Shown here: positions 49,281 to 57,570 of the stretch, in pieces | How the letters are laid out: the number at the start of each line of letters is the position of its first letter | How positions within the stretch are numbered: the stretch's first letter is position 1 | Source: Phytoactinopolyspora halophila | GTDB taxonomy: Bacteria; Actinomycetota; Actinomycetes; Jiangellales; Jiangellaceae | Assembly (NCBI RefSeq): GCF_003287285.1 | Contig: NZ_QMIG01000001.1 | Coordinates: forward strand, 496,001 to 560,000 | DNA length: 64,000 bases | Reading direction: 5' to 3' | Notes under the pieces: generated by a model | Told to the model about the DNA's origin: nothing | Seen by the model: only the letters and a program-made list of their open reading frames with translations | Databases searched by the model: none | Translations under genes and position numbers: made by a program

Positions 49281-51662
49281 GTGACGACTTCCACTTCCAC
49301 GCAGGCCACGGCCAACGACGACGCCGGGGTCACGACGCGCCCGTGGGTGTATCAGACGATCGCCACGGAACTGGGCATCGACGAGCACCAGGTCCGCGCC
49401 GCGGTGGCCCTTCTCGACAGTGGCGCAACCGTGCCGTTCATCGCCCGGTATCGCAAGGAGGCGACCGGCACGCTCGACGACGCCCAGCTGCGGGCACTCG
49501 AGGAGCGCCTGCGCTACCTCCGGGAACTCGACGAGCGGCGGGACACCATCCTCGAGTCGATCCGCGAGCAGGGCAAGCTCACCGACGAGCTGCACGCGCA
49601 GATCATGGGAGCCGAGACCAAGGCCCGTCTCGAGGACATCTACCTTCCCTACAAGCCCAAGCGCCGCACCAAGGCTCAGATCGCCCGCGAAGCGGGCCTG
49701 GAACCGCTGGCCGACATGCTGCTTGGCGATCCGGATCACGATCCCGACACCGCAGCCGCCTCGTTCATCAACGACACCGTTCCCGATACGTCGGCCGCAC
49801 TCAACGGTGCCCGATCGATCCTGGTGGAGCGCTTCGCCGAGGATGCCGATCTCATCGGCGAGCTGCGGGAGCGGATGTGGTCCCGCGGGCGTCTCGTCTC
49901 GCAGCTCCGCGAGGGCGCCGAGCAAGCCAAAGCGGACCACACCAAGTACGCCGACTACTTCGACTTCTCCGAACCGCTGGCCACAGCCCGCTCGCACCGC
50001 GTGCTCGCGCTGCTACGCGGCGAGAAGGAAGAGATCCTCGACGTCACCGTGGATCCCTTCCGCGCTGACGAGGAACCGCCGAGCGGTCCCACCGACTACG
50101 AGACCACCATCGCCAGCCGGTTCGGCATCGAAGACCGCGGCCGTCCCGCGGACCGATGGCTTGCTGACACGGTCCGCTGGGCGTGGCGCACCCGCATTCT
50201 CGTCAATCTCGGCTTCGATCTGCGGACTCGTGCCCGGCAGGCGGCCGAGGAGGAAGCGATCCGGGTCTTCGCCGGCAACCTCCGCGACCTTCTCCTGGCC
50301 GCTCCCGCCGGGCCGCGGCCAACTCTCGGCCTCGACCCCGCCTACCGGACCGGTGTGAAGGTCGCCGTGGTCGACGGCACGGGGAAAGTCGCCACTACGG
50401 CGACCATCTACCCGCACAAACCCCAGGCGCGGTGGAACGATGCACTCGACGCTCTGGAGAAGCTGGTCCGCGACCACGCCGTGGAGCTCATCGCTATCGG
50501 CAACGGAACCGCGTCGCGGGAGACAGACCGGCTCGCCATCGAGCTGATCAAGCGCTGTAACGATCGCCGCCTGTCCAAACTCGTGGTCTCCGAGGCCGGC
50601 GCATCGGTGTACTCTGCTTCGTCGTTCGCGACACGTGAATTGCCTGATCTCGACGTCTCGCTGCGTGGCGCGGTCTCCATCGCCCGGCGACTGCAAGATC
50701 CACTCGCGGAGCTGGTCAAGATCGATCCCAAATCCATCGGCGTCGGCCAATACCAGCACGATCTCTCCGAGGTCGCCCTCTCCCGGTCGCTCGACGCCGT
50801 TGTCGAAGATTGCGTGAATGCCGTCGGCGTCGACCTCAACACGGCCTCCACGCCACTGCTCGCCCGTGTCTCGGGCATCGGCACCGGCCTGGCCACGAAT
50901 ATCGTCACGCATCGCGAGAGTCACGGCCCGTTCCGCTCGCGTGACCAGCTACGGGACGTCCCCCGCCTGGGTCCCAAGGCATTCGAGCAGAGCGCTGGTT
51001 TCCTCCGGATCAGCGGTGGCGACGAGCCCCTCGACGCGTCGAGCGTGCATCCCGAGTCGTACCCGCTGGCCCGCAAGATCGCACGAGCTGCCGGTGGCGA
51101 CGTGAAATCCATCCTGGGCGACGGAAACGCCCTGCGTCGGTTGAAGCCCGCTGACTTCGCCGACGACTCCTTCGGCCTGCCCACGGTGACCGACGTCCTG
51201 GCCGAGCTCGAGAAGCCCGGCCGGGACCCGCGGCCGTCCTTCACCACGGCGTCGTTCGCCGAAGGGGTGGAAACGATCGCGGATGTCAAACGAGGCATGC
51301 GCCTGGAAGGGGTCGTCACCAACGTGGCCGCGTTCGGCGCGTTCGTCGACATCGGCGTACACCAGGACGGCCTGGTGCACATCTCGGCCATGTCACACGA
51401 GTTCGTCGAGAATCCGCGCGACGTCGTCAAGCCCGGCGATGTCGTCACCGTCAAGGTTCTCGACGTCGACACCGAACGTCATCGGATCTCGCTGACTCTC
51501 CGGCTCGACGACGACGTCACCGCCAGCGCATCTGGCAAGCAACAGTCCCGGGCACCCGGTCGGAAGGACAAACCCGGCCGCTCCGGGCCAGCAGAGGGGA
51601 CGGGCGCTCCTCGCGGTGCCATCGCCGATGCCTTCCGCCGGGCGGGATATAACGGTTCGTGA
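49281..51662 (+). CDS. tex: RNA-binding transcriptional accessory protein Tex
   Basis: Tex is a cytoplasmic nucleic-acid-binding protein related to eukaryotic Spt6. The 793-residue protein shows the N-terminal helical Tex domain (VRAAVALLDSGATVPFIARYRKEATG), a YqgF/RNase H-like domain (LGLDPAYRTGVKVAVVDGTG), a helix-hairpin-helix region (LLARVSGIGTGLATNIVTHRE) and a C-terminal S1 domain (EGVVTNVAAFGAFVDIGVHQDGLVHIS). A GGAG sequence spaced before the GTG at 49281 decides the start over an in-frame ATG at 49242. It is divergent from gntK. Confidence 0.95.
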   Translation: MTTSTSTQATANDDAGVTTRPWVYQTIATELGIDEHQVRAAVALLDSGATVPFIARYRKEATGTLDDAQLRALEERLRYLRELDERRDTILESIREQGKLTDELHAQIMGAETKARLEDIYLPYKPKRRTKAQIAREAGLEPLADMLLGDPDHDPDTAAASFINDTVPDTSAALNGARSILVERFAEDADLIGELRERMWSRGRLVSQLREGAEQAKADHTKYADYFDFSEPLATARSHRVLALLRGEKEEILDVTVDPFRADEEPPSGPTDYETTIASRFGIEDRGRPADRWLADTVRWAWRTRILVNLGFDLRTRARQAAEEEAIRVFAGNLRDLLLAAPAGPRPTLGLDPAYRTGVKVAVVDGTGKVATTATIYPHKPQARWNDALDALEKLVRDHAVELIAIGNGTASRETDRLAIELIKRCNDRRLSKLVVSEAGASVYSASSFATRELPDLDVSLRGAVSIARRLQDPLAELVKIDPKSIGVGQYQHDLSEVALSRSLDAVVEDCVNAVGVDLNTASTPLLARVSGIGTGLATNIVTHRESHGPFRSRDQLRDVPRLGPKAFEQSAGFLRISGGDEPLDASSVHPESYPLARKIARAAGGDVKSILGDGNALRRLKPADFADDSFGLPTVTDVLAELEKPGRDPRPSFTTASFAEGVETIADVKRGMRLEGVVTNVAAFGAFVDIGVHQDGLVHISAMSHEFVENPRDVVKPGDVVTVKVLDVDTERHRISLTLRLDDDVTASASGKQQSRAPGRKDKPGRSGPAEGTGAPRGAIADAFRRAGYNGS

Positions 51663-51813
51663 GACACGGCGTGTCCCATTGACACACTGCCGCTCATCCC
51701 GCAATAGCCTCGCCAGCCTGTTGACAGGTGGTCTCGGACGTGTTTCGGTAGTATCACGACGTGGTTGAGCAGACAGCCACTCCCACTCACGAAGATCTGA
51801 GTAGGTGTTGGTT

Positions 51814-52713
51814 GTGCCTGCACATCGAGACGTCGCCAGGAAATCCACTCGCCGGCCCGATGGAGAGCGTGCCGAGCTCACCCGCCGGCTCCTCCGTGAT
51901 GCTGCGGCAGCCGAGCCTGCGGAAAGTCAACGACTTCAAGACGAAGTCATCCTGCTGAACACCGGGCTAGCGGAATCGGTCGCCCGGAAGTACACGGGCC
52001 GCTCCGAAGAATACGCGGACATCCTGCAGGTCGCCTACGTCGGCCTGGTCAATGCCGTGCGTCGATACGACCCGGACAAGGGTGTCGACTTCATCTCGTT
52101 CGCCATGCCAACGATCACCGGGGAGATCAAGCGCTTCTTCCGCGACCAGGGGTGGACGATACGCCCGCCGCGTCGCATCCAGGATCTGCACCGGCAGACC
52201 ACGGCGGCCACCTCGGAGCTTTCCCAGACGCTCGGGCGCACGCCGACCCCGCACGAACTCGCCGACCATCTGGGCGAAGACGTCGACAGCGTGAACGAGG
52301 CGCTCGGCTGCCGAAGCTGCTACACACCGGTGTCCATCGACACGCCAACGCGGAATGAGGAAGGCGCTCCCCTATCGGATCTCCTTGGAGAGAGTGACGG
52401 CAACTTCTCCCGTTCGGAAGCGACCACCGCGCTCGGCCCGCTGTGCCGCGAGCTTCCCCACAGAGATCAGCGGATCCTGTTCCTTCGTTTCTTCTGTGGC
52501 TGGACGCAGCAAGAGATCGCCCAGGAGCTCGGCGTCACGCAGATGCAGGTATCACGGCTGCTCGGCCGCATCCTCGACCGGCTGCGCACCGAGATGGGCA
52601 GCATGGAACCGTCCTCGCCCGGGCTGTCCCGGACTCGTAATCAGCATTCCCACCCGTCGCAGCCGCACGCTCAACGGCCCCGGGTACCCCGGCAGCAGGT
52701 GCCGTGCCGCTGA
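51814..52713 (+). CDS. SigB/SigF-type (group 3) RNA polymerase sigma factor
   Basis: The 299-residue sigma-70 factor has region 2 (ILLNTGLAESVARKYTGRSEEYADILQVAYVGLVNAVRRYD and SFAMPTITGEIKRFFRD, the latter a hallmark of SigB/SigF), region 3 (RTPTPHELADHLGEDVDSV) and region 4 (RILFLRFFCGWTQQEIAQELGVTQMQVSRLL). Such factors direct general stress or developmental genes and are usually held by an anti-sigma kinase, but no RsbW-like gene lies here. GTG 51814 has a GAGTAGG at suitable distance; GTG 51805 is an alternative. A Pro/His/Arg-rich tail follows region 4. The TTGACA at about 51719 is not followed by a well-spaced -10. Confidence 0.92.
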   Translation: MPAHRDVARKSTRRPDGERAELTRRLLRDAAAAEPAESQRLQDEVILLNTGLAESVARKYTGRSEEYADILQVAYVGLVNAVRRYDPDKGVDFISFAMPTITGEIKRFFRDQGWTIRPPRRIQDLHRQTTAATSELSQTLGRTPTPHELADHLGEDVDSVNEALGCRSCYTPVSIDTPTRNEEGAPLSDLLGESDGNFSRSEATTALGPLCRELPHRDQRILFLRFFCGWTQQEIAQELGVTQMQVSRLLGRILDRLRTEMGSMEPSSPGLSRTRNQHSHPSQPHAQRPRVPRQQVPCR

Positions 52714-52732
52714 ACGTACAAGGAAGGCACGC

Positions 52733-52768
52733 AGATATGCCGGCGCACCACGGTGCGCCGGCATATCT
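52733..52768. terminator. Bidirectional terminator hairpin between convergent sigma factor and GAF-ANTAR genes
   Basis: A perfect 17-bp inverted repeat has arms 52733-52749 (AGATATGCCGGCGCACC) and 52752-52768 around a two-base centre. It fills the 61-bp gap between two convergent genes. Its sequence is unrelated to the TGATCATG palindrome family, so it looks like a dedicated terminator. Confidence 0.85.
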
Positions 52769-52774
52769 ATTGGC

Positions 52775-53479
52775 TCACTCGCCGTCCGGAAGCCTGCGTT
52801 CGTACACCAACCGCTCCGCCACGGTACGCAGCTTGGTGTTGGTCTCCTGCGAGTAGCGGCGCAGGACGTCGAACGCGCGGCGCGCGTCCAGCCCGTATCT
52901 CTCCATGAGCAAGCCTTGCGCCTGACCGATAACGTTTCGCGTCTCGATCGCCCGGCGCAGGCCGTCGCCCTCCTGGGCCGACTCGATCGCTACGGCGGCG
53001 TGGCTAGCGAAAACCTGAATGTTCTCCGCGTCTTCCTCGCTGAGCGCGCCCGGCTCGGAGGAGTAGACGTTGAGCGTGCCGATGGTGTGCCGTTCGGTGT
53101 AGAGGCACGTACTGACCACGCTGTGCAAACCGAGATCGACGACGAGCGGCCCCCACCGCGGCCAGCGACCATCACTGGCAATATCGCGAACGAGGTATGT
53201 CTTGTGCGTCCGGGCCGCGTTCACCACTGGCCCCTCACGCAGTGCATCCTGCAAGGTGTCCGCTCGTCCGGCGCGTTCATCCGATGATCGCGCCGCTTCG
53301 AGCTTGCGTTCGGCCCCGAGGAGCGCCACCCCACCATCCTCGGAACCGGTGAATTCCTTGGCGTACTCGATCACCTTGGACAACGTCTCGTTGACGCCGG
53401 CTTCGCCCGTCAGATCACGGGCCATCTCGGCGAATTCAACAGCCTCTGGGGAATTCACGTCTACCTCCCAGTCAGACAC
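52775..53479 (-). CDS. GAF and ANTAR domain protein (RNA-binding antitermination-type regulator)
   Basis: The 234-residue protein has a GAF sensory domain (about residues 15-160: SEDGGVALLGAERKLE, WGPLVVDLGLHSVVSTCLY and IGTLNVYSSEPGALSEED) and a C-terminal ANTAR domain (about 172-228: ETRNVIGQAQGLLMERYG, then ARRAFDVLRRYSQETNTKL). ANTAR domains bind paired hairpins in leader RNA to prevent termination. GAF-ANTAR proteins are abundant in actinobacteria and often stress-related. It converges on the sigma-factor gene. Confidence 0.9.
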   Translation of the reverse strand: MSDWEVDVNSPEAVEFAEMARDLTGEAGVNETLSKVIEYAKEFTGSEDGGVALLGAERKLEAARSSDERAGRADTLQDALREGPVVNAARTHKTYLVRDIASDGRWPRWGPLVVDLGLHSVVSTCLYTERHTIGTLNVYSSEPGALSEEDAENIQVFASHAAVAIESAQEGDGLRRAIETRNVIGQAQGLLMERYGLDARRAFDVLRRYSQETNTKLRTVAERLVYERRLPDGE

Positions 53480-53642
53480 GCGTGGCGTCTCCGCATTCCG
53501 TAAGCAATGCGGTTGTGCGTGCCCCCCTTGATACCCATCGTGCGCCTATGTAACGAAAAGATAAACCCCTGCTCCAAAGTCTTTACACAGAACTACTCGC
53601 CGCCCTGTGTATCAAATCGACCCGAGGGGTAACAGTGACGCC

Positions 53643-54749
53643 ATGACCAGGAACAACATGGTAGATATTCACACTGTAGCCGAGCTGTGCACCCGGTCCG
53701 GCCCGTTCTTGAGCGTCTACCTTGACGTCAGTCGTAACGAGACCGACGCCGACCATCAACTCGACGTCCGGTGGCGCTCGGCACGAGAGCAGTTGCATGC
53801 CCGAGGGGCACCGTCAGACCTCCTCGACGCCGTGGGCCACCGCGTCCTCTCCGCTCCTGCCCACGGCGGCAACGTCGCCCGAATGATCGTTGCGGCGGAG
53901 GACGACATCCTGGTCGACGACATCGTACGGCGTCCACGCAGCGATGAGGTGCTGACCTGGGGCCAGCTACCGGATGTCACCTCCTGGCTCACCGATCGCG
54001 CCATGATGCGCCCGGTCCTGGTCGTCCTGGCCGACCGGGAAGGAGCCGATCTCGAACTTCACGAGACCTGGCCGGACCGCGTAGACGAGCAAGAAACCGT
54101 CGAAGGCGGCACCGAGCACATCAACAAGGTCCAGGTAGGTGGGTGGTCGCACAAGCGATACCTGCGGCGTTCGGAGCTTCGGTGGCGCCGGAACGCCGAA
54201 CATGTCGCACCCGAAATCGAGAAGCGGGTGGCCGCTGGCGTACGGCTTATCGTCATCACCGGTGACGTACGCGCGCAGAAGGAGATTCACGACGCGTTGT
54301 CCGAGAGCACCCGTGAGCTACTCGTGGAGATTCAGGCCGGCGGACGACATCCCGGTGATTCCCGCGAGTCACTCGACGACGCGATCGATGAAGCCGTACA
54401 GGACGTCGTTCTCACCGACCATCTGCGGATCATCCGCGAACTCGAAGAAGAAGCCGGCCGCGCCGGCGCGGCCGCGATCGGTCTCGACGACGTAGCGGCG
54501 GCGCTCATTCGAGGGCAGGTCGGCACGCTCTTGCTCGCCCCGACACGCGCGGCGAGCCGCCAACTCGCACCCGGAGATTACCCCGGGCTGCCGCTACCCG
54601 GCAGCGCACGGGACGAGGACGAGCTGCGCGCCGATCTCGCCGTCTTGTGTGCGGCCGCGATGACCGGCGCCGACGCCGTCATGGCGCCTCGTTCGCTCTC
54701 TGCCGACGGGGTCGCAGCACTGCTGCGCTGGAACGAGTCAACCGCCTAG
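53643..54749 (+). CDS. baeRF/Vms1-like (eRF1 domain 2-3 fold) protein
   Basis: The 368-residue protein resembles the bacterial release-factor-like group exemplified by Mycobacterium Rv2629. An N-terminal part with GPFLSVYLDVSRNETDAD and RPVLVVLADREGADLELHE is followed by a middle domain starting GWSHKRYLRRSELRWRRNAEHVAPEIE and RLIVITGDVRAQKEIHDAL, and a C-terminal part DDVAAALIRGQVGTLLLAP. Such proteins share the eRF1/Vms1 fold and are suggested to act on stalled ribosomes or as stress factors, but activity is not established. ATG 53643 fits the domain start. It overlaps the convergent NDH-2 gene by 4 bp. Confidence 0.8.
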   Translation: MTRNNMVDIHTVAELCTRSGPFLSVYLDVSRNETDADHQLDVRWRSAREQLHARGAPSDLLDAVGHRVLSAPAHGGNVARMIVAAEDDILVDDIVRRPRSDEVLTWGQLPDVTSWLTDRAMMRPVLVVLADREGADLELHETWPDRVDEQETVEGGTEHINKVQVGGWSHKRYLRRSELRWRRNAEHVAPEIEKRVAAGVRLIVITGDVRAQKEIHDALSESTRELLVEIQAGGRHPGDSRESLDDAIDEAVQDVVLTDHLRIIRELEEEAGRAGAAAIGLDDVAAALIRGQVGTLLLAPTRAASRQLAPGDYPGLPLPGSARDEDELRADLAVLCAAAMTGADAVMAPRSLSADGVAALLRWNESTA

Positions 54750-56065
54750 CGGCGAGCCTGCTCGACGAACTCACGACGGGGAGCGTGCAGTTCTCCCAAA
54801 GCCACGGCCTGCCGGGGGAAGCCGGCATCGAGCAACCAATCCGCCAGGACCCGCGCCTTGCGGTTCGCGGTGGGCAACTGGGAGAGGTGATAGGCGCGGT
54901 GCAGTGCCCACGCCGGCCAGCCCTTGAGCCGCCAGCCGTAGACTTCGGCGACGCCCTGGTGGAGGCCGAGGGTCGCGACCGACCCCGGGCTGCGATACGT
55001 GAATCGGCGGATCCGCTTGCCCCGAAGCACGGCACGAATGTTGTCCGCCACCAGCTTTCCCTGGCGCACGGCATGTTGGGCCGTCGGAGGACATGTCGCG
55101 TCCGGCTCGTCGCCGGCCGGATCGGGTATGGCCGCGCAGTCGCCGGCGGCGAATATCGCCGGCCATCCCTCGACCTGCAAGGACGGCAGGCAGGCAACGC
55201 GGCCGAGAGAGTCCTGTGGCAGCACCGACGTGGACACGACGGGCTCGGGTTCGACGCCCGTCGTCCACACGACCGTGCCCGCGTCGAACTCCGTGCCATC
55301 CGACAGGGCTACATGGCCGTCTTCCAGGCTGTCGACCATCGTCTCCATCCGGATGTCGATGCCCCGCTGGCGGAGCACCTCGACGGCGTAATCGGCGAGC
55401 GACCTGCTCACTTCCGGCATGATCCGGTCGGCGGCTTCGACCAGCACCCACCGCATCTCCGAGGGATCGATCGCCGGATAGTAGCGGCGAACCGCGAACC
55501 GGGCCATATCCTCGATCTCCCCCAGAGCCTCGATCCCGGCGAACCCGCCACCGACGAACATGAAGGTGAGAAACTTCGCGCGGCGCTCCGGATCCAGCGT
55601 GCTCGCCGCCTGATCCAGCCGGGAGAGCACGTGATTGCGCAGATAGACAGCCTCTTCCAGCGTGCTGAAACCCACGGCCTGATCGGCCAGCCCCGGTACC
55701 GGGAAAACCTTGCTCACCGAGCCCACGCTGAGAACGAGGAGATCGTATCCCAGGTGCTCGATGTTCTCGTCCGGCATGCGAACCGTCACCGAGCGACCCT
55801 CCGGGTCGATGTCGATGACATGGCCACTGAGGACCTGGCATTTCGGGAGCAAGGCGCGCAACGGAGCGACGACATGCCGCGGTTCCACGGTTCCCGCACC
55901 CGCCTCCGGCAAGAGGGACTGGTACGTCATGTACGGCCGCGGGTCGACCACGGTCACCGATGCCTCATCGGACCGTAGCTTCGACTGCAACCGGCAAGCC
56001 GCATACAGGCCCGCATAGCCGGCTCCGAGAATCAGTACACGGGGGACGCGCTCCTGGTTAGCCAT
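54746..56065 (-). CDS. Type II NADH dehydrogenase-like FAD-dependent oxidoreductase
   Basis: The 439-residue protein has the NDH-2 layout. The FAD fold is VLILGAGYAGLYAACRLQSKL, followed by TYQSLLPEAGAGTVEPRHVV, the NADH fold TFMFVGGGFAGIEALGE, and a later FAAGDCAAIPDPAG. The C-terminal segment is amphipathic, as expected for membrane association. NDH-2 passes electrons from NADH to menaquinone without pumping protons. A Pfam-like match to other pyridine nucleotide-disulfide oxidoreductases is the alternative. ATG 56065 (MANQERVPRVL) was chosen. It converges with the eRF-like gene. Confidence 0.88.
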   Translation of the reverse strand: MANQERVPRVLILGAGYAGLYAACRLQSKLRSDEASVTVVDPRPYMTYQSLLPEAGAGTVEPRHVVAPLRALLPKCQVLSGHVIDIDPEGRSVTVRMPDENIEHLGYDLLVLSVGSVSKVFPVPGLADQAVGFSTLEEAVYLRNHVLSRLDQAASTLDPERRAKFLTFMFVGGGFAGIEALGEIEDMARFAVRRYYPAIDPSEMRWVLVEAADRIMPEVSRSLADYAVEVLRQRGIDIRMETMVDSLEDGHVALSDGTEFDAGTVVWTTGVEPEPVVSTSVLPQDSLGRVACLPSLQVEGWPAIFAAGDCAAIPDPAGDEPDATCPPTAQHAVRQGKLVADNIRAVLRGKRIRRFTYRSPGSVATLGLHQGVAEVYGWRLKGWPAWALHRAYHLSQLPTANRKARVLADWLLDAGFPRQAVALGELHAPRREFVEQARR

Positions 56066-56180
56066 CGTCGTGCCGTTACCCGCCGTGGCAGCGAGCAAAC
56101 CGCGCGTAGAGACGGCGGACGTGGGTATCAGGACGAATATCGCCAGCGAACCACGCAACACAGCTATATCGGAGGTCGAC

Positions 56181-56429
56181 ATGAGTGTCTGCGACGTATG
56201 TGGCAACGATTACGATCAAGCCTTCACACTGAGGGCCGCTGACGGGCGGGAATTCACCTTCGACAGTTTCGAATGCGCCATTCACCGCTGCGCGCCCCAG
56301 TGTGCCCACTGCGCCTGCCGGGTCATCGGTCACGGCATCCAGGCCCGCGGGTTCGTGTACTGCTGTGCTCACTGCGCACGCGTCTCCGGCGTCCCCGAAG
56401 CCACCGACAACGCCGAACAGCCGGCATGA
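56181..56429 (+). CDS. Cysteine-rich metallothionein-like small protein
   Basis: The 82-residue protein has ten cysteines and several histidines. The N-terminal CDVCGNDYD looks like half a zinc ribbon. The C-terminal part, CAPQCAHCACRVIGHGIQ then GFVYCCAHCAR, follows the CxHCxC...YCCxxCA pattern of prokaryotic metallothioneins. It likely binds Zn2+ or a similar metal. A perfect GGAGG ribosome-binding site precedes the ATG at 56181, settling the start. It is divergent from NDH-2 and 10 bp upstream of the FUSC gene, so the two are probably co-transcribed. Confidence 0.85.
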   Translation: MSVCDVCGNDYDQAFTLRAADGREFTFDSFECAIHRCAPQCAHCACRVIGHGIQARGFVYCCAHCARVSGVPEATDNAEQPA

Positions 56430-56439
56430 CCCCGCGTGC

Positions 56440-57564
56440 ATGAGAACGATCTGGCCGAGAGCCGAGCGCGCGTGGCAGCGACGCGGACATGAACGCAATT
56501 CGCTGGTCCAGGTCGTCAAGGGACTGAGCGCCACCCTGGCGTCGTACACGCTGGCCCTGCATGTCCTGGATTCGCAGATTCCCAGCTTCGCTCCGTTCGC
56601 GGCATTGCTGGTCGTCCAGGTCTCGGTGTACCGGTCCGTGCTACACGCCGTCCGGTACGTCGGGGCCGTCGTCGTCGGCCTCGTGTGCGCCGGTGCGATT
56701 GGCCAGACTCTCGGGCACGGCCTGGGGGCGCTAGCTCTGCTCGTCTTCCTGACCCTCGTGATCGGCCAATGGCCCAGGCTGGGTGACTTCGGCTCGCAAG
56801 TGGCCATCGTGGGGGTCTTCACGTTCGGAGTGGGCGGCGGCGACGATCCCAACTATCTCGCGAGTCTCCTCGTCACAGTCCTGTGTGGCGCCATGATGGG
56901 GGCTGCTGTCAATGTCGTACTCGCGCCGCCCATCCGGTTCAACGACGCCGCCGGCGCCGTCGACGATCTCGCGAGGTCGATCGGCGACCTCCTGAACGAC
57001 ATAGCCGCCGGGCTGCGCTCCGACAACCCCTTCGGCCACCTCGACCACTGGCGCGATCACGCGGACCGGCTCTCGAACACCGTCGAGCGGGCCCGCTCCG
57101 AGCTCTCGTTCGGTGAAGAGAACGTGCGGCTCAATCCGAGACGTCTGGGCAAGGGACGGCACCTGTTCGTGGACTACCGCAGGGCCGTGGAGGCGCTGGG
57201 GCGAACCACCGGAAACCTTCAGTCGATGATCCGGGCGCTCGACTATGCCGACCGCTACGACGAACCCGAGATCGACCACGATCTGCTTGCCGACTTCCTT
57301 CCGCGATACGCGGACCTGCTGGAGAAGGTCGCCGACGTCGCCTACGCCTTCGGCCAACGTCGCTCCGAGGATCAGCCACCGTCACTCGACCTCGCCGCGG
57401 CGATGGAATCCGCGCAGCGGCTTCACGACCAGCTGACCCGGTACGTACACCAGCTCCAGCCGCGAGACTCGCGCACCCTCACCGACTGCGGGGCGCTGCT
57501 CGTCGAGACGGAGCGCGCGCTCGAGCCGATCCGGGAATCCTGGCAGTTCACGTCCGGCTCCTAG
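56440..57564 (+). CDS. FUSC-family membrane protein (AaeB/aromatic-acid exporter-like)
   Basis: The 374-residue protein has an N-terminal membrane half of about five helices (residues 25-165) with VVKGLSATLASYTLALHVL, FAPFAALLVVQVSVYRSV, VGAVVVGLVCAGAIGQ and LLVFLTLVIGQWP, ending in the conserved VNVVLAPP. A cytoplasmic helical half (170-374) follows. This matches the FUSC/ArAE arrangement of bacterial fusaric-acid or aromatic-acid exporters. Its substrate is unknown. ATG 56440 starts 10 bp after the metallothionein-like gene, and the ATP-grasp gene begins 6 bp after its stop. Confidence 0.82.
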   Translation: MRTIWPRAERAWQRRGHERNSLVQVVKGLSATLASYTLALHVLDSQIPSFAPFAALLVVQVSVYRSVLHAVRYVGAVVVGLVCAGAIGQTLGHGLGALALLVFLTLVIGQWPRLGDFGSQVAIVGVFTFGVGGGDDPNYLASLLVTVLCGAMMGAAVNVVLAPPIRFNDAAGAVDDLARSIGDLLNDIAAGLRSDNPFGHLDHWRDHADRLSNTVERARSELSFGEENVRLNPRRLGKGRHLFVDYRRAVEALGRTTGNLQSMIRALDYADRYDEPEIDHDLLADFLPRYADLLEKVADVAYAFGQRRSEDQPPSLDLAAAMESAQRLHDQLTRYVHQLQPRDSRTLTDCGALLVETERALEPIRESWQFTSGS

Positions 57565-57570
57565 GGCAGC

